From positions 2,604,001-2,668,000 of the forward strand of contig NZ_CP027665.1 of NCBI RefSeq assembly GCF_003008555.2: DNA of 64,000 bases, written 5' to 3'. The notes under the pieces were generated by a model. That model was not told the DNA's origin. It ran no database searches and saw nothing but the letters and a program-made list of their open reading frames with translations. This document shows, one piece after another, positions 41,973 to 50,620 of the stretch; position 1 is the first letter of the stretch, and each line of letters opens with the position of its first letter. Origin of the DNA: Pukyongiella litopenaei (GTDB lineage Bacteria > Pseudomonadota > Alphaproteobacteria > Rhodobacterales > Rhodobacteraceae). Position numbers and translations under genes: made by a program.

Positions 41973-42602
41973 ATGACGGAGCTACGCGTCTACTTGCCGA
42001 TCGAGGATTTGCAGCCGCAATTCGCGGCCTACCTGTCCTCGCCCCTGCGCGCCCGCGCCTATCCGCCGTTCCGGGGTCAGAATTCACTGATCATCGAAGT
42101 GGCCCCGGCCCTGAGCATTCACCGGATCACCGACCTTGCGCTCAAGACCGCCCCCGACATGGAGCCGGGCATCCTGTTCACCGAACGCCAGTTCGGCCTG
42201 CTCGAGCTGCATTCCGACGACATGGCCGATCTCGAGGCGGCGGGCGCGGCGATCCTGAACGGGATCGGGGCGCGGCCCGGCGACCAGCTCGCGCCGAAGG
42301 TCCTGTATCACGACATCATCGAGGATCTCTCGGACCAGCACGCGATCATACTCAACCGCTCGCGCGACGGGTCGATCCTGGTGCCGAGGGTGGCGCTGCT
42401 GATCTACGAGATGACCCCGGCGCTTTTTGCCTGCGTCGCGGCGAACGAGGCCGAGAAGGTCGCACCCGGCGCGACGATCAACGACGTCCAGATGATGGGC
42501 GCGTCGGGCCGCGTGTTCATGTCCGGGACCGTCGAGGAAATGACGCGCGCCAGGGACCGCATCACCGAGGTGCTCGACGGGATCGAAGGCCGCTCCGGCT
42601 GA
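41973..42602 (+). CDS. BMC-T tandem-domain shell protein (second copy)
   Basis: A 209-residue tandem BMC protein, paralogous to the one at 40346: IIEVAPALSIHRITDLALKTAPDMEPGILFTERQFGLLELHSDD parallels the same segment there, and the second domain ends MGASGRVFMSGTVEEMTRARDRI. Two different trimers could stack or give tiles with different pores. It has its own ribosome site (GGGGAAGAAGG) 34 bp after BMC-H. It ends the four-gene shell set. Confidence 0.92.
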   Translation: MTELRVYLPIEDLQPQFAAYLSSPLRARAYPPFRGQNSLIIEVAPALSIHRITDLALKTAPDMEPGILFTERQFGLLELHSDDMADLEAAGAAILNGIGARPGDQLAPKVLYHDIIEDLSDQHAIILNRSRDGSILVPRVALLIYEMTPALFACVAANEAEKVAPGATINDVQMMGASGRVFMSGTVEEMTRARDRITEVLDGIEGRSG

Positions 42603-42665
42603 CCGGGGCGCAAGAGCAAGAGGGAAAACCCCCGCCAAGGACATAACCGACAGGAGGTAAAGACA

Positions 42666-43802
42666 ATGACCAAAGGACTATCCAGAAGACAGTTCGTCGG
42701 CCGCTCCGCGGCGCTGGCCGGCCTGGCCGCCGCCGGACCGGTGGGCCCCGCCTTTGCGGCGCGCAATGACCGGATGAACATCCTGTGCTGGGAAGGCTAC
42801 AACTCGGACCAGGTGCTGGGCCCGTTTCGCGGCGCCAATTCGGGGGCGACGGTGCGCGCCGAGAGCGGCACATCCGACCCCGACATGATCAACAAGCTGC
42901 GGGCCGGCGAAACGTCGGTCTGGGACCTGATCAACGTCAACCAGCCCTGGGCACGCGACCAGCTCTATCCCGAGGGGCTGATCAAGCCGCTCAACAAGGA
43001 CCGGTTCGCGCCCTATTTCGACAAGATGCTGCCGGAGTTCGCCGAATATCCGCTGGCCTTTGCCGATGATGGCGAACTGATCGGGATGCCGCAGCGCTAC
43101 GGGCCGTTCAGTTTCGTCGTGAACACCGATGTGATCAGCCGCGAAACGGCCGAGGACCAGGGCTGGAACCTGTTTCTCGATCCCGACATGAGCGGCCGCT
43201 ATGGCGTCCTGACCTATGACAACTGGAACGTGATCCACATGTGCCTGACCGCTGGGCTGAACCCATTTGCGCCGATCGAGGGCGCGGATGTGGACAAGTT
43301 CCGCGAGACCGCAAAGGCGATCTTTGGCGGGGCAAAGCTGCTGACGGATGACCTGGTGGCGATGAACACCGCGCTGATCAACGGCGAAATCGACGCCTAT
43401 TTCACCGGTGGCACCTATACCGCCTCGCCGGCGCGCTATGACGGCGCGACCAATGTGCGTGCGATCACCCCGAATTCGGGCCCGGTCGACGGCAAGGGCG
43501 GCGTGGTCTGGGTCGAGCTGACCTCGGCGGTGAACAATCCCGATCCCAGCGACCTGGCCGAGGATTTCCTCGAGTTCGTCCAGAGCCCGGAGATTTCCAA
43601 GGCCGTGGCCTTTACCGAAGGGACCTACAACCCGGTCAGCCAGATGGGCAACCCGGAGGTCATGGCGCAGTTTGACGAGGAAGAGCTCGACGCGATCCAG
43701 ATGGACAGCCTCGCCGATGAAATGGCGCGGTCGCTCGACTATGATGTCGTGTCTTCCTACGACACGCTGATCGACATCTACACGCAGGAACGTCGTTCGT
43801 GA
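42666..43802 (+). CDS. Pot-type ABC transporter substrate-binding protein, Tat signal
   Basis: A 378-residue periplasmic binding protein of the spermidine/putrescine (PotD) group. The N-terminus LSRRQFVGRSAALAGLAAAGPVGPAFAA (residues 5-32) is a twin-arginine signal. The mature part starts MNILCWEGYNSDQVL and has typical LPEFAEYPLAFADDGELIGMPQRYGPFSFVVNTD content. An AGGAGGT site precedes the ATG. This class binds polyamines, betaines and other small cations. Its place directly behind the shell genes suggests it brings in the pathway substrate. Confidence 0.9.
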   Translation: MTKGLSRRQFVGRSAALAGLAAAGPVGPAFAARNDRMNILCWEGYNSDQVLGPFRGANSGATVRAESGTSDPDMINKLRAGETSVWDLINVNQPWARDQLYPEGLIKPLNKDRFAPYFDKMLPEFAEYPLAFADDGELIGMPQRYGPFSFVVNTDVISRETAEDQGWNLFLDPDMSGRYGVLTYDNWNVIHMCLTAGLNPFAPIEGADVDKFRETAKAIFGGAKLLTDDLVAMNTALINGEIDAYFTGGTYTASPARYDGATNVRAITPNSGPVDGKGGVVWVELTSAVNNPDPSDLAEDFLEFVQSPEISKAVAFTEGTYNPVSQMGNPEVMAQFDEEELDAIQMDSLADEMARSLDYDVVSSYDTLIDIYTQERRS

Positions 43803-43810
43803 CGCCCGCG

Positions 43811-43834
43811 ACCCCGGGCGCCCGCGCCCGGGGT
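43811..43834 (+). other. Hairpin between binding-protein and ATPase genes
   Basis: An 11-nt inverted repeat (43811-43821 and 43824-43834), able to form a stem of about 9 bp, lies 8 nt after the binding-protein stop and before the ATPase gene. It is followed by only two more T. Such hairpins often raise the level of binding-protein mRNA over that of the membrane components. Confidence 0.5.
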
Positions 43835-43870
43835 TTCGATCCGCGTGTTCCAATTCTGTAAGGCGAGAGC

Positions 43871-44941
43871 ATGGTCTCCACGGCACTTTTGCGCCTGCGT
43901 GGCGTGGTCAAGAAATTCGGCGACTTCACCGCCCTCGACAATATCGGCCTCGATATCCACGAGGGCGAGTTCTTTACCATCGTCGGCCCGTCCGGGAGCG
44001 GCAAGTCGACCCTGATCCGGTTGCTGGTCGGGATGGACGATGTCACCGACGGCGAGATCTGGTTGCGGGACGACCGCATCGACGGAACGCCGGCCAACCT
44101 GCGCCCGACCTGCATGGTGTTCCAGTCGCTGGCGCTGTTTCCGCACATGACGGTAGGGCAGAATATCGAGTTCCCGCTGAAGCTGCGCAAGGTTGCCCCG
44201 GCGGCGCGGCGCGCGCGCGCCGAGGAATTGCTGGAACTGCTGCGGTTGCCGCAATCCTATTACGACAAACGGATTTCCCAGTGTTCGGGGGGCGAACGCC
44301 AACGCGTCGCGCTGGCGCGGGCGCTGGCCTTCGATCCAGAGATCCTGTTTTTCGACGAACCGCTGTCGGCGCTGGATTACCGGCTGCGAAAGACGCTGGA
44401 AAAGGAACTGAAGGACCTTCACGCGCGGACCGGCAAGACCTTTGTCTACATCACCCATTCGCTGGAAGAGGCGATGGTGATGTCGGACCGGATCGCGATC
44501 ATGAAGGCCGGCCGGTTCGAACAGATCGCCGTGGCCGATGAAATCTACAGCACGCCGGTCAGCCGTTTCGTGGCCGAATTCATGGGCGAGGTGAACCTGT
44601 TCCCCGTCGCCGCCCGCAATGGCGGCCTGCACAGCGCGGCGTTGCAGATCGCGCCCGGTGCCACGCTGGACGGGGTGGGTGACGACGACAACGGCCTGTT
44701 GATGGTGCGGCCGGAATACATGCGCATCGCCGACAGCGCGACGCCGTTCGATTTCATGCTGGGCGGGGTGCTGCACGGTGAATACGCGCTGGGGTCGCGG
44801 ATCCAGTACGAAATCGAGACCCCGGAGGGCATGGTGACGGTCGAAAAGCTGCGCGAGGATCGTTTCGACATTCGCGAAGGCCAGGACGTGACCGTCGGTT
44901 TCAATGCCGCCAACACCCATTTCATCCGGGACGCGTCATGA
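43871..44941 (+). CDS. ABC transporter ATP-binding protein (PotA-like)
   Basis: A 356-residue importer ATPase: Walker A GPSGSGKST, Q-loop in VFQSLALFPHM, signature QCSGGERQRV, Walker B EILFFDEPLSALD and His-loop ITHSLEEAM. A C-terminal TOBE-type regulatory domain follows from about residue 245. It energises the Pot-type importer. The stop overlaps the first permease gene (4 bp). Confidence 0.93.
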   Translation: MVSTALLRLRGVVKKFGDFTALDNIGLDIHEGEFFTIVGPSGSGKSTLIRLLVGMDDVTDGEIWLRDDRIDGTPANLRPTCMVFQSLALFPHMTVGQNIEFPLKLRKVAPAARRARAEELLELLRLPQSYYDKRISQCSGGERQRVALARALAFDPEILFFDEPLSALDYRLRKTLEKELKDLHARTGKTFVYITHSLEEAMVMSDRIAIMKAGRFEQIAVADEIYSTPVSRFVAEFMGEVNLFPVAARNGGLHSAALQIAPGATLDGVGDDDNGLLMVRPEYMRIADSATPFDFMLGGVLHGEYALGSRIQYEIETPEGMVTVEKLREDRFDIREGQDVTVGFNAANTHFIRDAS

Positions 44942-45792
44942 AATCGCTGGACAGCAGACTGGGGTTCCTCTCGGCATTGCCGCTGTCGGTGGTGCTGGTG
45001 GCGTCGTTCCTCGCGCCGCTGGTGGTCGTGGCGCTGTTCTCGATCATGCCGCCAAAGGTCTTTTCGCTGGCGAACACGCCCGATTTCTCGGCCTATTCGG
45101 TGTTTTTCGCCCAAGGTTACTACAAGTCGCTGCTGTGGTCGCTGGGGATGGCCTTTGCCTCGACCCTGATCCTGCTCGTGCTGTGCTGGCCGCTCGCCTA
45201 CGGGATGGCCAAGGTTTTCGGGCGGTTCACGCTGGTTCTGACCATTGCCGTGGTCATGAGCCTGTTCGTGTCCGAGAACATCCGGCTGTTCGGCTGGGTG
45301 CTGACGCTGATGAAGGGCGGCCTGATCGAAGGGCATGTCCGGGCCTGGACCGGCATCGGCTTCGACAGCCCGCTCTACGGGGTTCCGATCATCGTTTTCG
45401 GCCTCGTCTATGTCTACCTGCCTTTCATGCTGTTCCCGCTGGCGCAGGGGATCTCGATGGTGCCCGACGACACCCGGCAGGCCGCCTATGATCTCGGCGC
45501 GACGCGCTGGCAGGTGTTGTGGCAGATCGAGGTGCCGCTGGCGGCCCCCGGCATCGTGGTGGGATCGCTGCTGAGTTTCGTGCTGGCCGCCGGGGCGCTG
45601 GCGGAATCGAAGATCCTCGGCGGCCAGGCGGTGATCGCCATCGCCGATGACATCGAAACCGCCTTCACCTTCGGGCAGAACTGGCCGCTGGGGTCGTCGC
45701 TGTCGATGATCCTGATCGTCATCATCGGCGGGCTGGCGCTGTTCGGTGTCTCAAGGGTCGATCTGGACGCGATCATGGGGAGGAAGCGCTGA
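44938..45792 (+). CDS. ABC transporter permease (PotB-like)
   Basis: A 284-residue inner-membrane permease with six hydrophobic segments and the EAA loop DDTRQAAYDLGATRWQVLWQIEVPLAAPGIVVG that contacts the ATPase. It pairs with the next gene to form the channel. ATGA overlap upstream, one-base overlap downstream. Confidence 0.92.
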   Translation: MKSLDSRLGFLSALPLSVVLVASFLAPLVVVALFSIMPPKVFSLANTPDFSAYSVFFAQGYYKSLLWSLGMAFASTLILLVLCWPLAYGMAKVFGRFTLVLTIAVVMSLFVSENIRLFGWVLTLMKGGLIEGHVRAWTGIGFDSPLYGVPIIVFGLVYVYLPFMLFPLAQGISMVPDDTRQAAYDLGATRWQVLWQIEVPLAAPGIVVGSLLSFVLAAGALAESKILGGQAVIAIADDIETAFTFGQNWPLGSSLSMILIVIIGGLALFGVSRVDLDAIMGRKR

Positions 45793-46604
45793 TGCCGACC
45801 AGCCGTTCGACCCGGATCGTGCTCTATGCCTATGGCCTGCTGGTCATCGCCTTTCTCTACCTGCCGCTGGTCTCGGTCGGTTTCGCCTCGGTGTCGCGGG
45901 CCCGCTACCTGAGCTTTCCGATCAAACGCTACTCGACCAGGTGGTATGCCGACGCGGTGCAGAGCAGCACCGTGCGCGAATTGCTGACAACCTCGCTGTC
46001 GGTCGCCGTCCTGGTCACGGTCATTTCGGTCGTGGTCGCATTCTTCGGGGCGCTGGCCTTTGCCCGCTATGACTGGCGCTATCGAAGCACGTTCCAGAAA
46101 CTGATCCTGCTGCCGATCTTCTTTCCGCAGACCGTGCTGGGGCTGGCGCTGCTGATGTGGTTCAACTCGCTCGGGGTGATCCCCAGCTGGAAGACCGCCG
46201 TTGTCGCGCATCTCGTCTGGATCGCGCCGATCGCGACGCTGATCGTGTCGATCCGCGCCTACGGCTTCGACCCGGCACTGGAGGAGGCGGCGCGCGACAT
46301 GGGGGCGGGGACCTGGACGATCCTGCGCGAGATTACCCTGCCGCTGCTGATGCCGGGGCTGCTCTCGGCGGGCCTGTTCGCCTTTCTGCTGAGCTGGGGG
46401 AACTTTCCGCTGTCGCTGTTCACCACCGGCGCGGATTCGACGCTGCCGGAATGGCTCTACGCCAAGATGGTGTCGGGCTATTCGCCGCTGGTGCCGACAC
46501 TGGGAGTGATGTCGGTGGTGGGGTCGTTCCTGCTGATCCTCGCCGTCTTTGCAGTCGCCTGGCTGGTCCGCGTCAACAGGGAAGCCCGCGCCGCACGGAA
46601 CTGA
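45792..46604 (+). CDS. ABC transporter permease (PotC-like)
   Basis: A 270-residue permease with six membrane segments and the EAA loop PALEEAARDMGAGTWTILREITLPLLMPG. It is the second channel half of the Pot-type importer. Its neighbours complete a binding protein-ATPase-permease-permease operon inside the BMC right arm. Confidence 0.92.
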   Translation: MPTSRSTRIVLYAYGLLVIAFLYLPLVSVGFASVSRARYLSFPIKRYSTRWYADAVQSSTVRELLTTSLSVAVLVTVISVVVAFFGALAFARYDWRYRSTFQKLILLPIFFPQTVLGLALLMWFNSLGVIPSWKTAVVAHLVWIAPIATLIVSIRAYGFDPALEEAARDMGAGTWTILREITLPLLMPGLLSAGLFAFLLSWGNFPLSLFTTGADSTLPEWLYAKMVSGYSPLVPTLGVMSVVGSFLLILAVFAVAWLVRVNREARAARN

Positions 46605-46642
46605 ACATACGCCAAACACAAGCACGAAATCGGGAGGTCATC

Positions 46643-47413
46643 ATGCTTACGTCACTCAAGGGAAAAAGCGTCATCGTCACCGGCGGGTCCAAGGGGATCG
46701 GCCGGGGCATCGCCACCGTCTTTGCCCGCCAGGGCGCCAGGGTCACCATCGCCGCGCGCGGCGAGGCCGATCTCAGCGCCGCCGCCGCCGGGATCGAGGG
46801 CGACGTGCGCTACGAGGTCTGCGACGTGTCCGACTGGGCATCGGTCAGGGCAATGGTCGACAGCACCGCCGCCGCGCAGGGCGGGCTGGACGTGGTCTGC
46901 GCCAATGCCGGCGCGTTCCCGCAGACCAAGATGGTGGACATGGACCCCGCCGAGTGGGACCAGGTGATGGCCACCAACCTGCGGTCGTCCTTCCTGTGCG
47001 TGAAGGCCGCGATCCCGCATTTCGACAAGGCTGGCAAGGGCCGGGTGGTGCTGACCTCGTCGATAACGGGGCCGGTCACGGGCTATCCCGGCTGGTCGCA
47101 TTACGGCGCGTCCAAGGCCGGCCAGCTCGGGTTCCTGAAGACGGCGGCGATGGAGCTGTCGCGCTACAACACGACGATCAACGCGGTGATGCCGGGCAAC
47201 ATCTATACCGAGGGTCTTCAGGATCTCGGGCAGGACTACCTGGACACCATGGCCGCGTCGATCCCGCTGAAACGTCTCGGCGATGTCGAGGATATCGGCA
47301 ACGCCGCGCTGTTCTTTGCCTCGGACGAGGCCGGCTATATCACCGGCCAGCAGATCGTGGTGGATGGCGGCCAGATCATTCCCGAATCGCTGGAAGCGAT
47401 CCAGGAAATCTGA
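46643..47413 (+). CDS. SDR oxidoreductase, amino-alcohol dehydrogenase-like
   Basis: A 256-residue SDR: TGGSKGIGRGIA (residues 13-24), ANAGAF, and catalytic Ser140, Tyr154 and Lys158 (YGASK); C-terminus YITGQQIVVDGGQ. RMM-type microcompartment loci contain an SDR that interconverts aminoacetone and 1-amino-2-propanol; the pairing with a kinase in the next gene suggests a similar role. The ATG at 46643 follows GGGAGG; the longer frame upstream is rejected. Confidence 0.88.
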   Translation: MLTSLKGKSVIVTGGSKGIGRGIATVFARQGARVTIAARGEADLSAAAAGIEGDVRYEVCDVSDWASVRAMVDSTAAAQGGLDVVCANAGAFPQTKMVDMDPAEWDQVMATNLRSSFLCVKAAIPHFDKAGKGRVVLTSSITGPVTGYPGWSHYGASKAGQLGFLKTAAMELSRYNTTINAVMPGNIYTEGLQDLGQDYLDTMAASIPLKRLGDVEDIGNAALFFASDEAGYITGQQIVVDGGQIIPESLEAIQEI

Positions 47414-47432
47414 CGGCGGCGAGGAGGTTTCG

Positions 47433-48452
47433 ATGTCCGGATCTGACATGCCGCTGAAGGAATTGCTGGGCCATCTCGACAGGCTGGCCCGGTTGTCACT
47501 GTCGCTGTGGGACATGCCCGACGGGGCCAGCGCGCGCCTGATCAACGTCTCCGAGAACGCGACCTACCTGGTCGAGGCGCCGGGCGGCTACAGATCGGTG
47601 CTGCGCATCCATCGCGAGAACTATCATACCCACCGGGCGATCGAATGCGAACTGGGCTGGCTGCAGGCGCTGGCCGGGGCGGGCGTGGTGGCAACGCCGG
47701 GTTTTCATGTCGGCAAGAACGGCGATCCGATCCAGCAGGGGCGCATCGACGGGCTGGACGCGCCGAGATACATGGTGCTGTTTCATTTCGTCGAAGGCGA
47801 CGCCCCGGATGAAAGCGGCGACATGACCGGCGGGTTCGAGGAGCTTGGCGCGATCGCGGCCCGCTGCCATGACCATGTGCTGAGCTGGCCAAAACCCGAC
47901 CGGTTCGAACGCCTGACCTGGGATGAAACGGCCGTGTTCGGCACCTCACCGACCTGGGGCGACTGGCGCGATGCCCCCGAGGTGACGCCCGAGGTGGCCG
48001 AGGTGCTGGAACGGGTCGAGCAGACCATCTGTCACCGGCTGACCGCCTTTGGCAAGACCGCCGACCGGTTCAACCTGATCCATGCTGACATGCGGCTGGC
48101 GAACCTGCTGATCGGCCCGGACGGCACCCGGCTGATCGATTTCGACGATTGCGGCTGGGGTTGGTTCCTCTACGATTTCGCGGCCAGCATCAGCTTCATC
48201 GAGGACGATCCGCGAATCCCCGACCTCAAGGCCGCATGGGTGCGCGGCTATCGTTCGGTGCGCGGGCTGAGTGCTGCCGAGGAAGCCGAGATCGACACGT
48301 TCGTGATGCTTCGCCGGATGGCGCTGCTGGCGTGGATCGGCAGCCATATCGAAGCGCCCGAGCCACAGGCGCTCGCGCCCGGCTTTGCCGCCACCACGGC
48401 GCGGTTGGGACAGGCCTATATGGACAGTATCGGGGACAGGATCGGGGCGTGA
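47433..48452 (+). CDS. Aminoglycoside-phosphotransferase-fold kinase (amino-alcohol kinase candidate)
   Basis: A 339-residue APH/choline-kinase-fold protein. The N-lobe has SENATYLVEAPGGYRSVLRIHRENYH; the catalytic loop is IHADMRLANLL (His217, Asp219) and the metal Asp is in RLIDFDDCGWGWFLYD (Asp236/238). Homologues in mycobacterial RMM loci phosphorylate (S)-1-amino-2-propanol. GAGGAGG precedes the ATG by 5-6 nt. With the class III PLP enzyme it would form a two-step route from amino-alcohol to aldehyde. Confidence 0.87.
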   Translation: MSGSDMPLKELLGHLDRLARLSLSLWDMPDGASARLINVSENATYLVEAPGGYRSVLRIHRENYHTHRAIECELGWLQALAGAGVVATPGFHVGKNGDPIQQGRIDGLDAPRYMVLFHFVEGDAPDESGDMTGGFEELGAIAARCHDHVLSWPKPDRFERLTWDETAVFGTSPTWGDWRDAPEVTPEVAEVLERVEQTICHRLTAFGKTADRFNLIHADMRLANLLIGPDGTRLIDFDDCGWGWFLYDFAASISFIEDDPRIPDLKAAWVRGYRSVRGLSAAEEAEIDTFVMLRRMALLAWIGSHIEAPEPQALAPGFAATTARLGQAYMDSIGDRIGA

Positions 48453-48468
48453 ACGCGGGGGGACCCAC

Positions 48469-49140
48469 ATGAGCGACTGGAAGACAGCCTTTCGCAGCTT
48501 CTACTACGAGACCGCCGAGGACCCGGCCGATATCGTGCTCGACCGCCGCCGGACGGCGCTCCTGGTGATCGACATCCAGAACACCTATCTGGAGCCGCCC
48601 GACGATCCGGCCGAGGCCGCCCGCTGGCAGCCGTTCTTCGACCGGATGAATACCGCGGTGATCCCGAACACGGCGCGGCTGCTGGACTGGGCGCGCGGTG
48701 CGGGGCTGGAGGTCATGTTTGCCCGCATCGCCTGCCAGACCGAGGACGGGCGCGACCGCTCGCTCAGCCAGAAGAAGCCGGGTTTCAACTACCTCCTGCT
48801 GCCGAAGAACCGCGACGACAGCCAGATCGTCGACGCGCTGACCCCCAGGGGCGACGAGATCGTCGTGACCAAGACGACGGACAGCGCCTTGACCGGGACC
48901 AACCTGCGGTTGATGCTGCACAATATCGGCATCACCCATGTGATCGTCGCGGGCATCTTCACCGACCAATGCGTCAGTTCGACCGTCCGGTCGCTGGCCG
49001 ACGAGAGTTTCGAGGTGCTGGTGGTCCACGATGCCTGTGCGGCGGCAACGGACGAATTGCACCGGCGGGAACTGGAGATCATCAACATGATCTATTGCCA
49101 TGTCGTGGCGTCAGAGGATCTCGCCGGGTTCCTGGCCTGA
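48469..49140 (+). CDS. Isochorismatase-family cysteine hydrolase
   Basis: A 223-residue hydrolase with the family triad: Asp in LLVIDIQNTY, Lys in VVTKTTDSAL and the nucleophilic Cys in GIFTDQCVSSTVRS. Relatives include N-carbamoylsarcosine amidase, ureidoacrylate hydrolase and nicotinamidase, all cleaving C-N bonds. GGGGGGA lies a few bases before the ATG at 48469. It ends the BMC right arm. With the two amidohydrolases of the left arm it suggests that the substrate is released from an amide or carbamoyl precursor (inference). Confidence 0.88.
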   Translation: MSDWKTAFRSFYYETAEDPADIVLDRRRTALLVIDIQNTYLEPPDDPAEAARWQPFFDRMNTAVIPNTARLLDWARGAGLEVMFARIACQTEDGRDRSLSQKKPGFNYLLLPKNRDDSQIVDALTPRGDEIVVTKTTDSALTGTNLRLMLHNIGITHVIVAGIFTDQCVSSTVRSLADESFEVLVVHDACAAATDELHRRELEIINMIYCHVVASEDLAGFLA

Positions 49141-49191
49141 CCGGCCGTCGCGGGGTCTTGCCCGCCCGTGGCAGGGTCGGGCCGGTGGGTG

Positions 49192-50535
49192 TCAGCCGGG
49201 ATGCGGGTCGGGCCGGTTTCGCATCCGGCGCAGAAGCACCCCGAGCCGGTCGAAACTGTCGCCGATACCGCCGGTTTCCCGGCGGGCAAAGAACGCGTCG
49301 AGATCCGGCCAGAGACGCACCGCCTCGTCCAGTTCCGGGTCGGTGCCTTCGCTGTAGAGGCCGGCGCGGATCATGGTTTCCGTGCGTTCATAGAGTCCCA
49401 GCAGCCGGCGCACCTGTCCGATCATCTGGTTTTCCTCGTCGGTTGCCGCATCGGGCAGGCAGCGCGACACCGATCGCCCCACATCGACCGCCGGAAACCG
49501 GCCCCGTTCGGCGATGGCGCGCTCCAGCACCACATGGCCGTCGAGAACGCCGCGCAGGATGTCGGCGACCGGTTCATCCATGTCCGATCCGGCCACCAGG
49601 ACGCTGAAAACGGCGGTGATCGTTCCCGCCCCCTCCAGTCCCGGCCCGGCGCGTTCGCACAGCGCGGTGATCAGGGGGACCAGCGACGGCGGATAGCCCC
49701 GCAAAGCGGGCAATTCGTCCGACGCGGTGGCGATCTCGCGATGCGCCTCGGCAAAGCGGGTGACGGAATCGACCAGCAGCAGGACGCTCCGGCCCTGGTC
49801 GCGGAAATGCTCGGCCACGGCCATCGCCGCCCAGGCGCAGCGCCGGCGCGCGGTGGCGGGCCGGTCCGACGTTTCGGCAACAACGACAGAGCGCCGCAAC
49901 CCGTCCGGCCCCAGCGTGTGGCGGATGAACTCGTTCACTTCGCGCCCGCGTTCGCCGATCAGGGCGACAACCACGACATCGGCGGCCATGCCGCGCGCCA
50001 ACTGGCCCAGCAGCGTCGATTTCCCGACCCCCGACCCCGCGAACAGCCCCATGCGCTGGCCCGATGCAATCGGCAGGACGGTGTTGAAGACCGCGAGCCC
50101 GGTCGACAGCCGGTCTCCCAGCGCGGCCCGGCCCGCGGCCGGCGGCGGCGCGGTTTCGAGCGGGCGCGCGGGGCCTGCGCGAAACAGCGGCATGTCATCG
50201 AGCGGCGCGCCCTCGGCATCGACGATCCGGCCGATCCAGTGATCGCCCGGCGCAAAGGTCCGCCTGTCCAGCCGGACCGCTGCATCGCCGATCGCGACCG
50301 CATCGGTGCCGCCATCGGGAAGGAGGCTCACATCGCCATCCGCGATCCGGATCACGGTCCCGTCCAGGGGCGGGCCCGACTGCCTGCGAATCCGCACGCG
50401 GTCGCCGACACCGACATGGTCGGCCAGGCCCGCCAGCCCGATGGTTCCCCCCCGAACCGACGAAACGCGCCCGGCGGATTTGCCCAGGCCGAGTTCGGAA
50501 ATCTGTTGCGCGAGAAGATCGAAGCCCGCGTTCAT
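49192..50535 (-). CDS. fliI: Flagellum-specific ATP synthase
   Basis: FliI (447 residues) is the ATPase that drives flagellar type III export. The Walker A motif is GLFAGSGVGKSTLLG, then VVVALIGERGREVNEFI, a Walker B LLLVDSVTRFAEAHRE and YPPSLVPL. The last residues (MRNRPDPHPG) are variable. It is transcribed divergently from the flgB operon. Its 3-prime end faces the BMC locus at 49140, 51 bp away, without a clear terminator. Confidence 0.95.
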   Translation of the reverse strand: MNAGFDLLAQQISELGLGKSAGRVSSVRGGTIGLAGLADHVGVGDRVRIRRQSGPPLDGTVIRIADGDVSLLPDGGTDAVAIGDAAVRLDRRTFAPGDHWIGRIVDAEGAPLDDMPLFRAGPARPLETAPPPAAGRAALGDRLSTGLAVFNTVLPIASGQRMGLFAGSGVGKSTLLGQLARGMAADVVVVALIGERGREVNEFIRHTLGPDGLRRSVVVAETSDRPATARRRCAWAAMAVAEHFRDQGRSVLLLVDSVTRFAEAHREIATASDELPALRGYPPSLVPLITALCERAGPGLEGAGTITAVFSVLVAGSDMDEPVADILRGVLDGHVVLERAIAERGRFPAVDVGRSVSRCLPDAATDEENQMIGQVRRLLGLYERTETMIRAGLYSEGTDPELDEAVRLWPDLDAFFARRETGGIGDSFDRLGVLLRRMRNRPDPHPG

Positions 50536-50583
50536 GGCGAATATCCCGTCCTTTTCTGAAAACCGTTTCTAAACGAATCGGGG

Positions 50584-50598
50584 TTAAGCCTTGATTGA
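50584..50598 (+). promoter_or_regulatory. CtrA-like half-site pair between fliI and flgB
   Basis: TTAA-N7-TTGA, one mismatch from TTAA-N7-TTAA, in the 85-bp divergent promoter region of fliI and flgB. CtrA controls flagellar genes in many alphaproteobacteria. Confidence 0.35.
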
Positions 50599-50620
50599 AA
50601 CCGATCGAGGAAGAACCCCG

